Shown here piece after piece: positions 1 to 9,237 of a stretch of DNA of 54,618 nucleotides. A program made the translations under genes and the position numbers. The DNA is from Lysobacter sp. (GTDB taxonomy: Bacteria > Pseudomonadota > Gammaproteobacteria > Xanthomonadales > Xanthomonadaceae). Where the stretch lies: NCBI GenBank assembly GCA_019634715.1, contig JAHCAU010000023.1, forward strand, positions 1 to 54,618, read 5' to 3'. The notes under the pieces are model-generated. The model ran no database searches and had not been told where the DNA came from. It saw only the letters and a list, made by a program, of their open reading frames with translations. Every line of letters starts with the position of its first letter. Positions within the stretch are counted from its first letter, which is position 1.

Positions 1-3000
1 CTGCAATTCCTTGGTCAGTACGCCGATCGACCAGCCATCCGACACGATGTGGTGCATGGTCAGCAGCAGCGCATGGTGATCCGTGCCCAGCCTGACCAGC
101 CGGCCACGGAACAGCGGCCCGCGCGACAGATCGAACGGGGCTTCGGCCTCCTCGCGACGCTGGTCCTGCAGGGCCGCGCGCAGGCCGTCGCCATCGAGGC
201 CGGACAGGTCGCGCCAGTCCAGCTGGAACTGCGGCGCCAGATCGCAGCGCTGCATCGGCACGCCCGCCACGACCTCGAAGCGCGTGCGCAGGCTCTCGTG
301 GCGCGCGACGATGCGATCCAGCGCCCACTGCAGGGCATCGCGGTCGAGCCGGCCGCGCAGCTCGGCGGCCAGTCCCATGTGGTAGGCATCGCCCAGGTCG
401 GCGTGGCCCGCGAGGAACCACAGCCGCTGCTGCGCGAACGAGAGCGGCAGCGCGCCGCCATCGCGTGGACGCGGGGTGATCGCCGCCTTGCCGCGACGCA
501 TCGCCCGGAACTGTTCCGGGGTCATCCGGCTCAGCGCGTCGCGCGATGCGGGCAAGGCCGGTGCGGACGGTGCCTGCGCAGGCATGGATGACGGGAGCAT
601 GGCCGGCTCGGCCTGGCGACGGCAGGCCTCGACCAGCGCCAGCAGGGACTCGACGGTCGGTGCGGAAAAGACGGCGGTGTGCGGCAGATCGACATCGAAG
701 GCGGCGCGCACGCGCGACACCAGCCGCGCGCCGAGCAGCGAGTGGCCGCCGAGCGCGAAGAAGTCGTCGCGCAGGCCGACCTCGGCCACGCGCAGCACCT
801 CGCACCAGATCGCCGCCATCGCCTTCGCCTGCGGCGTGTCCGGCAAGGCGCGTTCGCCATCGGCCCGTGCATCGACGACCGGCGCGGGCAGCGCGCCGCG
901 ATCGAGCTTGCCGTTGGGCGTGAGCGGCCACCGATCGAGCGCGACGAAAGCCGACGGCACCATGTGCGCCGGCAGCACCCGCGCCAGCGCGCTGCGGACC
1001 GCGCCGGCATGGAACGCGCCGTCCGCGCTGGCGCCATCGACGAGGCAGTAGGCCACCAGGCTGCGCACGCCATGCGCGTCCTCGCGCGCCACGACCACCG
1101 CTTCGCGCACGCCCACGCAGGCGGCCAGGTGCGCCTCGATCTCGCCCGGCTCCACGCGGAAGCCGCGGATCTTCACCTGGAAGTCGTTGCGACCGAGATA
1201 CTCGATGCTGCCGTCGCCGCGCCAGCGCGCGAGGTCGCCGGTGCGGTACATGCGCGGCCTGCGGCCATCGGGCGCGGCTTCGTCGCCATCGACGAACGGG
1301 TCGTCGAGGAAGCGTTCCTGCGTCAGGTCGTCGCGATCGAGATAGCCGCGCGCCACGCCGGCACCGCCGATGTACAGCTCGCCAACGGCACCTGTCGGCA
1401 GCAGCCTGCGCTGCGCATCGAGCACGTACAGCCGCGTGTTGCCCACCGGCACGCCGATGTGCGCGGCGAAGCCGTCCTGCGGCCGCATCGACACCCAGGT
1501 CGAATAGGTCGTGGTTTCCGACGGGCCGTAGAGATTGCACAGCCGCCGCAGGTGCGGCAGCGCGAGCAGGCGCTCGCCGAGTTCGCGGCGCAGCGCTTCG
1601 CCGGCGAGGTTGATGGTGCGCACGCTCGGCGGAATCGCACCGGCACCGGCCAGTTCCGCGATCGCCGAGGGCACGGTGTTGATCAGGGTGACCGCAGGCG
1701 CGGCGTCGAGCAGCGACAGCGCGTTCTCGACCACGGTGACGCGACCACCCGCCGACAGCGGCACGAAGCACTCGAAGATCGAGAGGTCGAAGTTGATCGA
1801 GGTCGCGAACAGCACGTTGGCCAGTTCGTCGGCCGCGAAGGCCTGCAGCGCCCAGGCGATGAAGTTCGACGCCTGGCGGTGTTCGATCGCCACGCCCTTG
1901 GGCCGACCGGTCGAGCCCGAGGTGTAGATCAGATAGGCCAGGTGCGCGGGCGACAGGCCGATCTCCTCGCGCGTCGGTGGCGTCGACGGCAGCGCCGCGA
2001 GTTCGGCGACGTCGACCACCGGGTCGACGCAGGGCGGCAGCGCCGCCGCACGCGTCTCGCCGACGCGGCGCAGCACGTCGATGCCGGTGCCGGTGGCGAT
2101 CACGGCCACGGGCGCGGCATCGTCGAGGATGCCGGCCAGGCGGTCCGGCGGATAGGCCGGATCCAGCGGCACGTAGGCGCCGCCGGCCTTGAGCACCGCC
2201 AGCATCGCGACCGCCAGCTCGATGCCGCGCGGCATGGCGATGCCGACGCGCGCGTCGGGCGCGATGCCCAGCGCGCGCAGGCGATGCGCGAGGCGGTTGG
2301 CGCGGGCGTCGAGTTCGGCGTAGCGCAGCTCGGCGTCGCCGTGCGCCAGCGCGACCGCATCGGGGGTGCGCCGCGCCTGCGCTTCGAAGCCGTCCTGCAG
2401 GCAGCCGGGCGTCCATGCGAGCGCGCTGCGGTTCCAGTCGTGCAGCTGGCGCCTGCGCTCGGCCTCGTCGAGGATCGGCAGGTCGGCGAGCGCCACCCCG
2501 GGCGTGGCGACCATGCCGCGCAGCAGCCGCTCGAAGCAGCCCATCCAGCGCTGCACCGTCGACGCGTCGAACAGCGCCGTCGCGTATTCGATCTCGCCCG
2601 CCAGGCCGCCGTCGGCGGTTTCGCCGAGGCTGAGCATGAAGTCGTACTTCGACACGGTATGCGGCTGCAGCAACGGCACGGCGTGCAGGCCCTGCAGGCG
2701 CAGGCCGCCGGACACGTTGCCCTGCCAGGAAAATGCGGTCTGGAACAGCGGCGCATGCGCGGGACTGCGCGGCGGATTGACCTGTTCGACCACACGCTCG
2801 AACGGCGCCTGCTGGTGATCGTGCGCGGCGAGCATCGCCTCGCGCATGCGCGCCGCGAGCGTGCGCGCATCGCCGACGACCTGGACGCGGATGGCGAGCA
2901 TGTTGACGAAGAAGCCGACGACCTCCTGCAGTTCGGCGCGATCGCGGCCGGCGACCGGCGAGCCGACGACGATGTCGGTCTGCCCGCTCAGGCGCGACAG

Positions 3001-3873
3001 CAATGCGACCCAGGCCGACATCGCCAGCATGTACAGGGTGACGCCTTCGCGCTGCGCCATCGCCTTCAGGTCCGCAGTCAGCGCCGCATCGAAGCGCAGC
3101 GCCATCCAGTCGCCGCGGAAATCCTGGCGCGGCGGACGCGGGCGGTCGGTGGGCAGCTCCAGCAGCACCGGCGCATCGCGCAGGGTGTCGCGCCAATGCG
3201 CCAGCGCGCGCGACACGCCCGCATCGTCGCCGCGCGCCTGCTGCCAGACCGCATAGTCCGCGTACTGCAGCGACGGCGGCGGCAGCGGGTCGTCTTCGCC
3301 GCGCAGGCGCGCGGCGTACAGCGCGTCGAGTTCGCGCATGAACACGCCCATCGACCAGCCATCGAACACGATGTGGTGCACGGTCAGGAGCAGGACGTGA
3401 TGCGCGTCGCCCAGGCGTACCAGGCGCGCGCGCAGCAGCGGCGCGCGTCCCAGGTCGAACGCCTGCGCGGCCTCGGCGTGCTGCAGGCGCGCCAGCGCCG
3501 CGCGGGCATCGTCGACGGACGATGCGGACAGGTCGTCCTCGGCCAGGGCGAAGCAAGCGTCATCCTCGATGCGCTGCATCGGTTCGCCGTCCACCACTTC
3601 GAAGCGCGTGCGCAGGCTCTCGTGGCGCATCACCAGTCGGCCCAGTGCCCAGCGCAGCGCCTCGCGGTCGAGCGCACCGTGCAGTTCGGTCGCGCGCGAG
3701 ATCGGATAGGCATCCGACGGCCCCTGCGCCATGAACCACAGCCGCTTCTGCGCGAACGACGCCGGCAGCGCGCGGCCGTCGCGCGGCTGGCACGGGATCG
3801 CCTCCGCCTTCTGCTGTCGCATCGCCCGCAACTGTTCGGGCGTCATCCGGCTCAGCATCTCTCTCGTGACCAT
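1..3873 (-). CDS. Nonribosomal peptide synthetase, elongation subunit (C-A-PCP-C..., 3' end outside window)
   Basis: The visible 1291 codons read C (about residues 20-450), A (about 455-960), PCP (about 985-1050) and the first part of a second C domain, which is open to base 1. Both C domains keep the canonical active site (HHIVFDG and HHIVSDG). The A domain has YTSGSTGRPKG, YRTGDL and NGKLDR cores. Reading the ten Stachelhaus positions by eye gives DLFNNALTYK, a code I know for alanine. The carrier motif is LGGHSL. The ATG at 3873 is preceded by GGAG at 7-nt spacing. The linker LSRMTPEQLRAMR at the N-terminus recurs before the second C domain, so the modules look duplicated. It starts 94 nt after the upstream NRPS gene stops, so it is probably in the same operon. 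It is the only one of the three subunits that starts with a C domain, so it should accept an upstream peptidyl chain. Product and termination domain are not visible. Confidence 0.95.
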   Translation of the reverse strand, partial: MVTREMLSRMTPEQLRAMRQQKAEAIPCQPRDGRALPASFAQKRLWFMAQGPSDAYPISRATELHGALDREALRWALGRLVMRHESLRTRFEVVDGEPMQRIEDDACFALAEDDLSASSVDDARAALARLQHAEAAQAFDLGRAPLLRARLVRLGDAHHVLLLTVHHIVFDGWSMGVFMRELDALYAARLRGEDDPLPPPSLQYADYAVWQQARGDDAGVSRALAHWRDTLRDAPVLLELPTDRPRPPRQDFRGDWMALRFDAALTADLKAMAQREGVTLYMLAMSAWVALLSRLSGQTDIVVGSPVAGRDRAELQEVVGFFVNMLAIRVQVVGDARTLAARMREAMLAAHDHQQAPFERVVEQVNPPRSPAHAPLFQTAFSWQGNVSGGLRLQGLHAVPLLQPHTVSKYDFMLSLGETADGGLAGEIEYATALFDASTVQRWMGCFERLLRGMVATPGVALADLPILDEAERRRQLHDWNRSALAWTPGCLQDGFEAQARRTPDAVALAHGDAELRYAELDARANRLAHRLRALGIAPDARVGIAMPRGIELAVAMLAVLKAGGAYVPLDPAYPPDRLAGILDDAAPVAVIATGTGIDVLRRVGETRAAALPPCVDPVVDVAELAALPSTPPTREEIGLSPAHLAYLIYTSGSTGRPKGVAIEHRQASNFIAWALQAFAADELANVLFATSINFDLSIFECFVPLSAGGRVTVVENALSLLDAAPAVTLINTVPSAIAELAGAGAIPPSVRTINLAGEALRRELGERLLALPHLRRLCNLYGPSETTTYSTWVSMRPQDGFAAHIGVPVGNTRLYVLDAQRRLLPTGAVGELYIGGAGVARGYLDRDDLTQERFLDDPFVDGDEAAPDGRRPRMYRTGDLARWRGDGSIEYLGRNDFQVKIRGFRVEPGEIEAHLAACVGVREAVVVAREDAHGVRSLVAYCLVDGASADGAFHAGAVRSALARVLPAHMVPSAFVALDRWPLTPNGKLDRGALPAPVVDARADGERALPDTPQAKAMAAIWCEVLRVAEVGLRDDFFALGGHSLLGARLVSRVRAAFDVDLPHTAVFSAPTVESLLALVEACRRQAEPAMLPSSMPAQAPSAPALPASRDALSRMTPEQFRAMRRGKAAITPRPRDGGALPLSFAQQRLWFLAGHADLGDAYHMGLAAELRGRLDRDALQWALDRIVARHESLRTRFEVVAGVPMQRCDLAPQFQLDWRDLSGLDGDGLRAALQDQRREEAEAPFDLSRGPLFRGRLVRLGTDHHALLLTMHHIVSDGWSIGVLTKELQ

Positions 3874-3967
3874 CCACCTGCTCCCTTCGATCCGATCTTG
3901 GCCGCCGCATGCCGATGCGGGCGGCGTCCTGCCTGTTCCGTGCCGCCTCTCGCTCCGCCGCGCGGCC

Positions 3968-6900
3968 CTAGTCCGCGAACGCTTCCATGTCCGCGCGTGC
4001 GAACACGATCTCGAGCATGCGCTCGACCGTCGGCCCGTCGAACAGGTCGCGCAGCCGCAACTCCACGCCGAGCAGCGCATGCGTTTCCATCAGCAGGCGC
4101 GTGGCCATCAGCGAGTGCCCGCCCAGGGCGAAGAAGTTGTCGTGCACGCCGACGCGCGGCACGCCGAGCAGGCGCGCCCACAGTCGGCACATTTCCTCTT
4201 CCATCGGCGTGCGCGGGGCGACGTAGCCGGCACCGGCCTGCACCTCGGCGGCATCCGGCGCCGGCAGCGCGCGACGGTCGACCTTGCCGTTCGCGGTCAG
4301 CGGCCAGGCCGACAGGCCGACGAAGGCGGCCGGCACCATGTGCTCGGGCAACTGCCTGCGCAGTGCGGCGCGCAGCGATTCGGCGGAGAGGGTCGCGCCG
4401 TCCGCACCCAGGCAGTACGCCACCAGGACGCGTGCCGGGCCATCGCCACGGGCGACGACCAGCGCCTCGCGCACGCCGGGCAGCATCCCCAGCCGGGCCT
4501 CGATCTCGCCCGGCTCGATGCGATGGCCGCGGATCTTCAGCTGCGCATCGTTGCGGCCGAGATGCTCGATCGCGCCGTCCTCGCGCTGCCGCGCGAGATC
4601 GCCGGTGCGGTACAGACGCTCGCCGGGCACGTAGGGGTTGTCGATGAAGCGTGCCGCGGTGAGGTCGTCGCGATGCAGATAGCCGCGCGCGACGCCGGCA
4701 CCGCCGATGTACAGCTCGCCGATCGCGCCTTCGGGTACCGGGCGCAGCTGCGCGTCGAGCAGCAGGGCACGCACGCCCGGCAGCGGCCGGCCGATCGGCA
4801 CGCGCGCGCGGCGCAGGTCGTTCCCGTCGGCATCGAGCACATGGCAGGTCGCGTCGACCGCGGTCTCGGTCAGGCCGTAGGCGTTGATCAGTCGCACCGA
4901 TGGCCCGCAGACCGCGCGCGCGCGGCACGCGGCCTCCGGCGACCAGACATCGGAGCCGCAGACCACCGTGGTCATGAAGCCAAGGTCGCCGCCGACCGCT
5001 TCGACGTGCTGCGCCAGCGCATCCAGCACCGCCGGCACGAAGTCGGCGACATCGATGCGCGCCTCGCGCAGGATGCGGTACAGCGCACCCGCGTCGAGCA
5101 TCGTCTCCATCGGACACAGCACCAGCGTGCCGCCGTAGGCCAGCGCACGCAGCAGGTCGGCGGTGAACACGTCGAACGCCGGGCTGGCCATCTGCAGGTG
5201 GCGCAGGCCCGGGCGCAGCGCATACGTCTCTTCCCAGGCAGCGCAGATCGCGGCGATCTGCCGGTGCTCGACCATCACGCCCTTGGGTTCGCCGGTGGAG
5301 CCGGAGGTGTGGATCACGTAGGCCAGCGATTGCGGCGTGCAGCCGACCGCGGCAGGATCGGGGACATGCGCGGGCGCATCGGCCCACGCCGCAGCCTCGG
5401 TGTCGACACGCACGACGCGCGGCGCATCGCTGCCCAACTGCGCGACCGCCTCCGCCACCGTCGCGTGCGTGGCGGCATCGGTCAGCACGATCGTCGGCGT
5501 GGCCTCGCGCAGCACGCGCGCGAGGCGTTCCGGCGGCGTCGCGGCGTCCAGCGGCAGGTAGGCGCCGCCCGACTTGAGCGTCGCCAGGACCGATTCGACC
5601 AATGCGATCGACTTGTCCTGCACGATCGCGACGCGCTGTTCGAGCGCCACGCCCTGCGCGCGCAGCCAGTGCGCGAGACGATTGGCGCGCGCATCGAGTT
5701 CGCCGTACGTCACCGAAGCCTCACCGTACTGCACGGCCTCGGCATCGGGCGTGCGTGCGGCGAAGGCCTCGAAGCGCGCCTGCACCGGCACCGCGACCGG
5801 CGCCGCCAGCGGACGCAGGCCACCGTCGATGCCGCGCGCATGCATGTCGGGCAGCGGCTCGACCTGCGACAACCGCTGGCCGGGCTGCGCGATGCACATC
5901 GCCAGCGCCGCCATGTACCAGGCGTGCAGGCGCTCGATCGTCTCGCGACGATAGAGGTCGACACTGTATTCCCAGAACATCGTGATGCCGTCCGCATCGT
6001 CGGTGCTGCGCGGGATCATCACCACGTCGAAGTCGAACTTCGAGGTGTCGTTGCTGTAGACCTCGTGGATGCGCATCCGGAAATCCGGCCAGTCCAGGCG
6101 CGGGCCGGGCGAGTTGTGGGTGCTGAACGCGGTCTGGAACAGCGGGTTGCGCGAGAAGTCGCGCTCGGGCTGGACTTCGCGCACCACCCACTCGAACGGC
6201 ACCTCCTGGTGGGCGTAATCCTCGGCCAGGTCTCGCATCACCCGCTCGATCAGCGCGCGCCAGGTCGGGTCGCCTGAGACGTCGCAGCGCGCGGGAATCA
6301 TGTTGACGAACATGCCGACCAGCCCCTCGCACTTCTGCGAGGTGCGGTTGGCGACCGCCGAACCGATCACGAAGTCCTCGGCGCCGATGTGGCGGGCGAT
6401 GGTCACGCGATAGGCCGCCTGCATCGTCGCGAACAGGGTCACGCCCTCGCGCTGGCAGAAGGCGCGCAGCGCGCGCGCGAACGCGATCGGCAGCACCACG
6501 CGCACCTGGTCGCCGCGATAGCTCTGCACCGGCGGTCTCGGGAAATCGGTGGGCATGGCCAGCTGCAGCGGCGCGCCGTCGAGCTTGCGCTTCCAGTAGG
6601 CCGCCTGCGCCTGCAGCCGCGCGCGCGCGTCGTCGCCGTGCTGCCACAGCGCGTAGTCGCGGAACTGCGCGACCATCGGCGGCAGGTCCGGCGTCTCGCC
6701 GCGCGCCAACGCATCGTAAATGGCCAGCAGTTCGCGCAGGATCAGGTTCATGCTCCAGCCGTCGTGCACGTAGTGCTGCTCGACCTGGATCAGCAGGAAG
6801 TCCTCCGGCGCGAGGCGGAACAGGCTGAAGCGGATCAGCGGCAGCTGCGCCAGGTCGAAGCGATGATGCACGTGGGCGTCGACGAGGCCGGCGATGACGT

Positions 6901-9088
6901 CATCGTCCACGGGACCATCGGCATCGAGCGCGCGATATTCGAACATGCCCGGCGCGGACGCATGCACCTGCTGGTACGGCTCGCCATCGGCACCGGCATG
7001 GAAGGTGGTGCGCAGGATCTCGTGGCGCTCGGCCAGCATCTCCACCGCGCGGCCGAAGCGCGTCGGATCGAAGCGGCCGTGGATGCGGATCACGTTCTGC
7101 GCGTTGTACGCGGTCGAGGTCGACGACAGCTTTTCCAGCAGCCACAGCCCCTGCTGCTGGTACGACAGCGGTGCGCGCTCGGGCAGGCCGTCGACCGGCC
7201 GGGCCCAGCCGTCGAAGGACGCACCGGGCAGCGCATCGTCGCCGCCGTCCGCCGAGGCGTCGGCGTTCGCCACCCGCGCGGCCATCTCCGCCAGGGTCAT
7301 CGACCGGAACAGCTCGTGGATCGGCAGCGACACGCCGAAGCACTGGCGGATGCGCGATGCCAGCTGGATCAATCGCAGCGAATCGCCGCCGAGCAGCAGG
7401 AAGCGGTCGTCGCGCCCCACCCGCTCGCGCTTGAGCAGCTCGCACCACTGCGCGGCCAGCGCGACTTCGAGTTCGCCTTCCGGCGCGCGGTAGGTTTCGG
7501 ACGGATAGTCCTCCGGCGCGGGTGCAGTCAGCGCCGTGCGGTCCAGCTTGCCGTTCACCGTCTGCGGCCACGCGCCCACCCGCACGTAGGCCGACGGCAC
7601 CATGAAGCCCGGCAGACGCGTCGACAGCGCCTCGCGCAGCGTCGCCGGTGTCGTCGCTCCGGCATCGCCGCGCACGTAGGCCACGAGCTGCTTCCCGTCC
7701 GCATCGTCGCGCGCAAGCACCACCGCGTCGCGCACGCCCGGCAGGGTCGACAGCACCGACTCGATCTCGCCCAGTTCGATGCGGAAGCCGCGCACCTTCA
7801 CCTGGAAGTCGTTGCGGCCCTGGTAGTCGATGGTGCCGTCCGCGAGGAGGCGACCGAGGTCGCCGGTGCGGTACCAGCGCACGCCTTCGATCGCGACGAA
7901 GCGTTCGGCGGTCAGTTCCGGACGCGCCAGGTAGCCACGCGCCAGGCCGCCGCCCGCGATCAGCAGTTCGCCGCTGTCGCCGTCTGCGACCGGCCGCAAG
8001 GTCTCGTCGAAGACGCCGATCCGCACGCCCGGCAGCGCCACGCCGATGCGCGGCGCATCGCCCGCGCCGTTGATTTCCATGGCCGTCGCGTAGACCGTGG
8101 CCTCGGTCGGGCCGTAGGCGTTGAAGAAGCGCTGCATCGTGCTCGACGCCATCGACCGCCACATCGCGGCCGGAATCGCTTCGCCCGCCACCACCACGGT
8201 CAATCCGGACAGCGCCTCGCGGCGCTGCAGCCCCGCCTCCAGCAGCCCGCCCAGCTGCGATGGCGTGCAGTCGAACAGGTCGACCCGCTCGGCCTCCAGC
8301 AATGCCAGCATCGCCTCGGGATCCTGCTTCGCCGGTTGCGGCACCACCACCACGCAGTCGCCGCTGAGCAGCCGGCTCCAGCCCTGCACGGACACGTCGA
8401 ACGACAGCGAGGCGTTCATCGCCACGCGCAACGGCCGCGTCGCGTCGCGACCCTGCCGATGCAGCAGCGCATCGAGCGCGCGCCACAGGTGCAGCACCGC
8501 CGCGTGCTCGACCTCCACGCCCTTCGGCCGTCCGGTCGAACCGGAGGTGTAGATCACGTACGCCCGGCGCGAGGCCACCGTCGCTTCGTCGGCGTCGTCG
8601 AGGTTCTCCTCGGACTCGTCGGCCCAGTCCGGCGCGTCCTCCAGCGACACGCACGCCGGTGCGTCGCGCAGGCCCGACAGCGCCGCGGCCATCGCCGCGC
8701 GACCCGTCGCATCGGTCAGCACCACCGCAGGCGCGGCATCCTCGACCATCGCGCGCAGCCGCCCGGCCGGATAGTCCGGATCCATCGGCACGTAGGCACC
8801 GCCGGCCTTCAGCGTCGCCAGCAGGCCTTCGAGCATGCCCACCCCGCGCGCCATGCACAGCGCGACGTTGCGCTCGGGCGCCACGCCCAGCGCGCGCAGG
8901 TGGCGCGCCAGCCGGTTGGCCTGCGCGTTCAGCGTCGCGTAGTCGCGGCGATCGTCGCCGCACACCGCCGCCGCCCGCGCGGGTTCGCGCGCCGCCCAGC
9001 CTTCCACCGCGCGGTGGAGGGCGGTCGTCGGCGGAAGGTCCATCGGGGACGCTCCGGTCCCGACGGCATCATGCCCTGCTGCATCCAT
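3968..9088 (-). CDS. Nonribosomal peptide synthetase, bimodular starter-type subunit (A-PCP-C-A-PCP), second copy
   Basis: 1706 aa from the ATG at 9088, chosen because GGAG lies 7 nt upstream; an in-frame start at 9148 lacks such a site. Domains in order are A1 (about 20-530), PCP1 (LGGDSL, about 585), C (about 650-1080), A2 (about 1100-1600) and PCP2 (LGGHSL, Ser about 1659). There is no condensation domain before A1, which is the architecture of an initiation module. By-eye code of A2 is DVADVCAVDK, very near the arginine code DVADVCAIDK. A1 reads DVQDVAAVYK, which I cannot assign. The C-domain active site reads QHYVHDG, so the first His of HHxxxDG is Gln. The PCP1-C segment is strongly similar to that of the neighbouring NRPS gene at 9238-14349, indicating duplication. 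The protein ends in a short acidic tail after PCP2 with no thioesterase, so it must hand its chain to another subunit. Confidence 0.95.
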   Translation of the reverse strand: MDAAGHDAVGTGASPMDLPPTTALHRAVEGWAAREPARAAAVCGDDRRDYATLNAQANRLARHLRALGVAPERNVALCMARGVGMLEGLLATLKAGGAYVPMDPDYPAGRLRAMVEDAAPAVVLTDATGRAAMAAALSGLRDAPACVSLEDAPDWADESEENLDDADEATVASRRAYVIYTSGSTGRPKGVEVEHAAVLHLWRALDALLHRQGRDATRPLRVAMNASLSFDVSVQGWSRLLSGDCVVVVPQPAKQDPEAMLALLEAERVDLFDCTPSQLGGLLEAGLQRREALSGLTVVVAGEAIPAAMWRSMASSTMQRFFNAYGPTEATVYATAMEINGAGDAPRIGVALPGVRIGVFDETLRPVADGDSGELLIAGGGLARGYLARPELTAERFVAIEGVRWYRTGDLGRLLADGTIDYQGRNDFQVKVRGFRIELGEIESVLSTLPGVRDAVVLARDDADGKQLVAYVRGDAGATTPATLREALSTRLPGFMVPSAYVRVGAWPQTVNGKLDRTALTAPAPEDYPSETYRAPEGELEVALAAQWCELLKRERVGRDDRFLLLGGDSLRLIQLASRIRQCFGVSLPIHELFRSMTLAEMAARVANADASADGGDDALPGASFDGWARPVDGLPERAPLSYQQQGLWLLEKLSSTSTAYNAQNVIRIHGRFDPTRFGRAVEMLAERHEILRTTFHAGADGEPYQQVHASAPGMFEYRALDADGPVDDDVIAGLVDAHVHHRFDLAQLPLIRFSLFRLAPEDFLLIQVEQHYVHDGWSMNLILRELLAIYDALARGETPDLPPMVAQFRDYALWQHGDDARARLQAQAAYWKRKLDGAPLQLAMPTDFPRPPVQSYRGDQVRVVLPIAFARALRAFCQREGVTLFATMQAAYRVTIARHIGAEDFVIGSAVANRTSQKCEGLVGMFVNMIPARCDVSGDPTWRALIERVMRDLAEDYAHQEVPFEWVVREVQPERDFSRNPLFQTAFSTHNSPGPRLDWPDFRMRIHEVYSNDTSKFDFDVVMIPRSTDDADGITMFWEYSVDLYRRETIERLHAWYMAALAMCIAQPGQRLSQVEPLPDMHARGIDGGLRPLAAPVAVPVQARFEAFAARTPDAEAVQYGEASVTYGELDARANRLAHWLRAQGVALEQRVAIVQDKSIALVESVLATLKSGGAYLPLDAATPPERLARVLREATPTIVLTDAATHATVAEAVAQLGSDAPRVVRVDTEAAAWADAPAHVPDPAAVGCTPQSLAYVIHTSGSTGEPKGVMVEHRQIAAICAAWEETYALRPGLRHLQMASPAFDVFTADLLRALAYGGTLVLCPMETMLDAGALYRILREARIDVADFVPAVLDALAQHVEAVGGDLGFMTTVVCGSDVWSPEAACRARAVCGPSVRLINAYGLTETAVDATCHVLDADGNDLRRARVPIGRPLPGVRALLLDAQLRPVPEGAIGELYIGGAGVARGYLHRDDLTAARFIDNPYVPGERLYRTGDLARQREDGAIEHLGRNDAQLKIRGHRIEPGEIEARLGMLPGVREALVVARGDGPARVLVAYCLGADGATLSAESLRAALRRQLPEHMVPAAFVGLSAWPLTANGKVDRRALPAPDAAEVQAGAGYVAPRTPMEEEMCRLWARLLGVPRVGVHDNFFALGGHSLMATRLLMETHALLGVELRLRDLFDGPTVERMLEIVFARADMEAFAD

Positions 9089-9237
9089 TGTCCTGCTCCA
9101 TGTCATCGGTCTGCGTCCTGCGCCCTGGCCGGACGCACGCGCCGGCACCGGTGCGCTCGCGCGCGGCGGTTCGCGGTGGCTCCGGGCCGCCCTGCGGCGA
9201 CCCGGTCCCGGCCACCCTTACGGCAAACCGCGCGGGT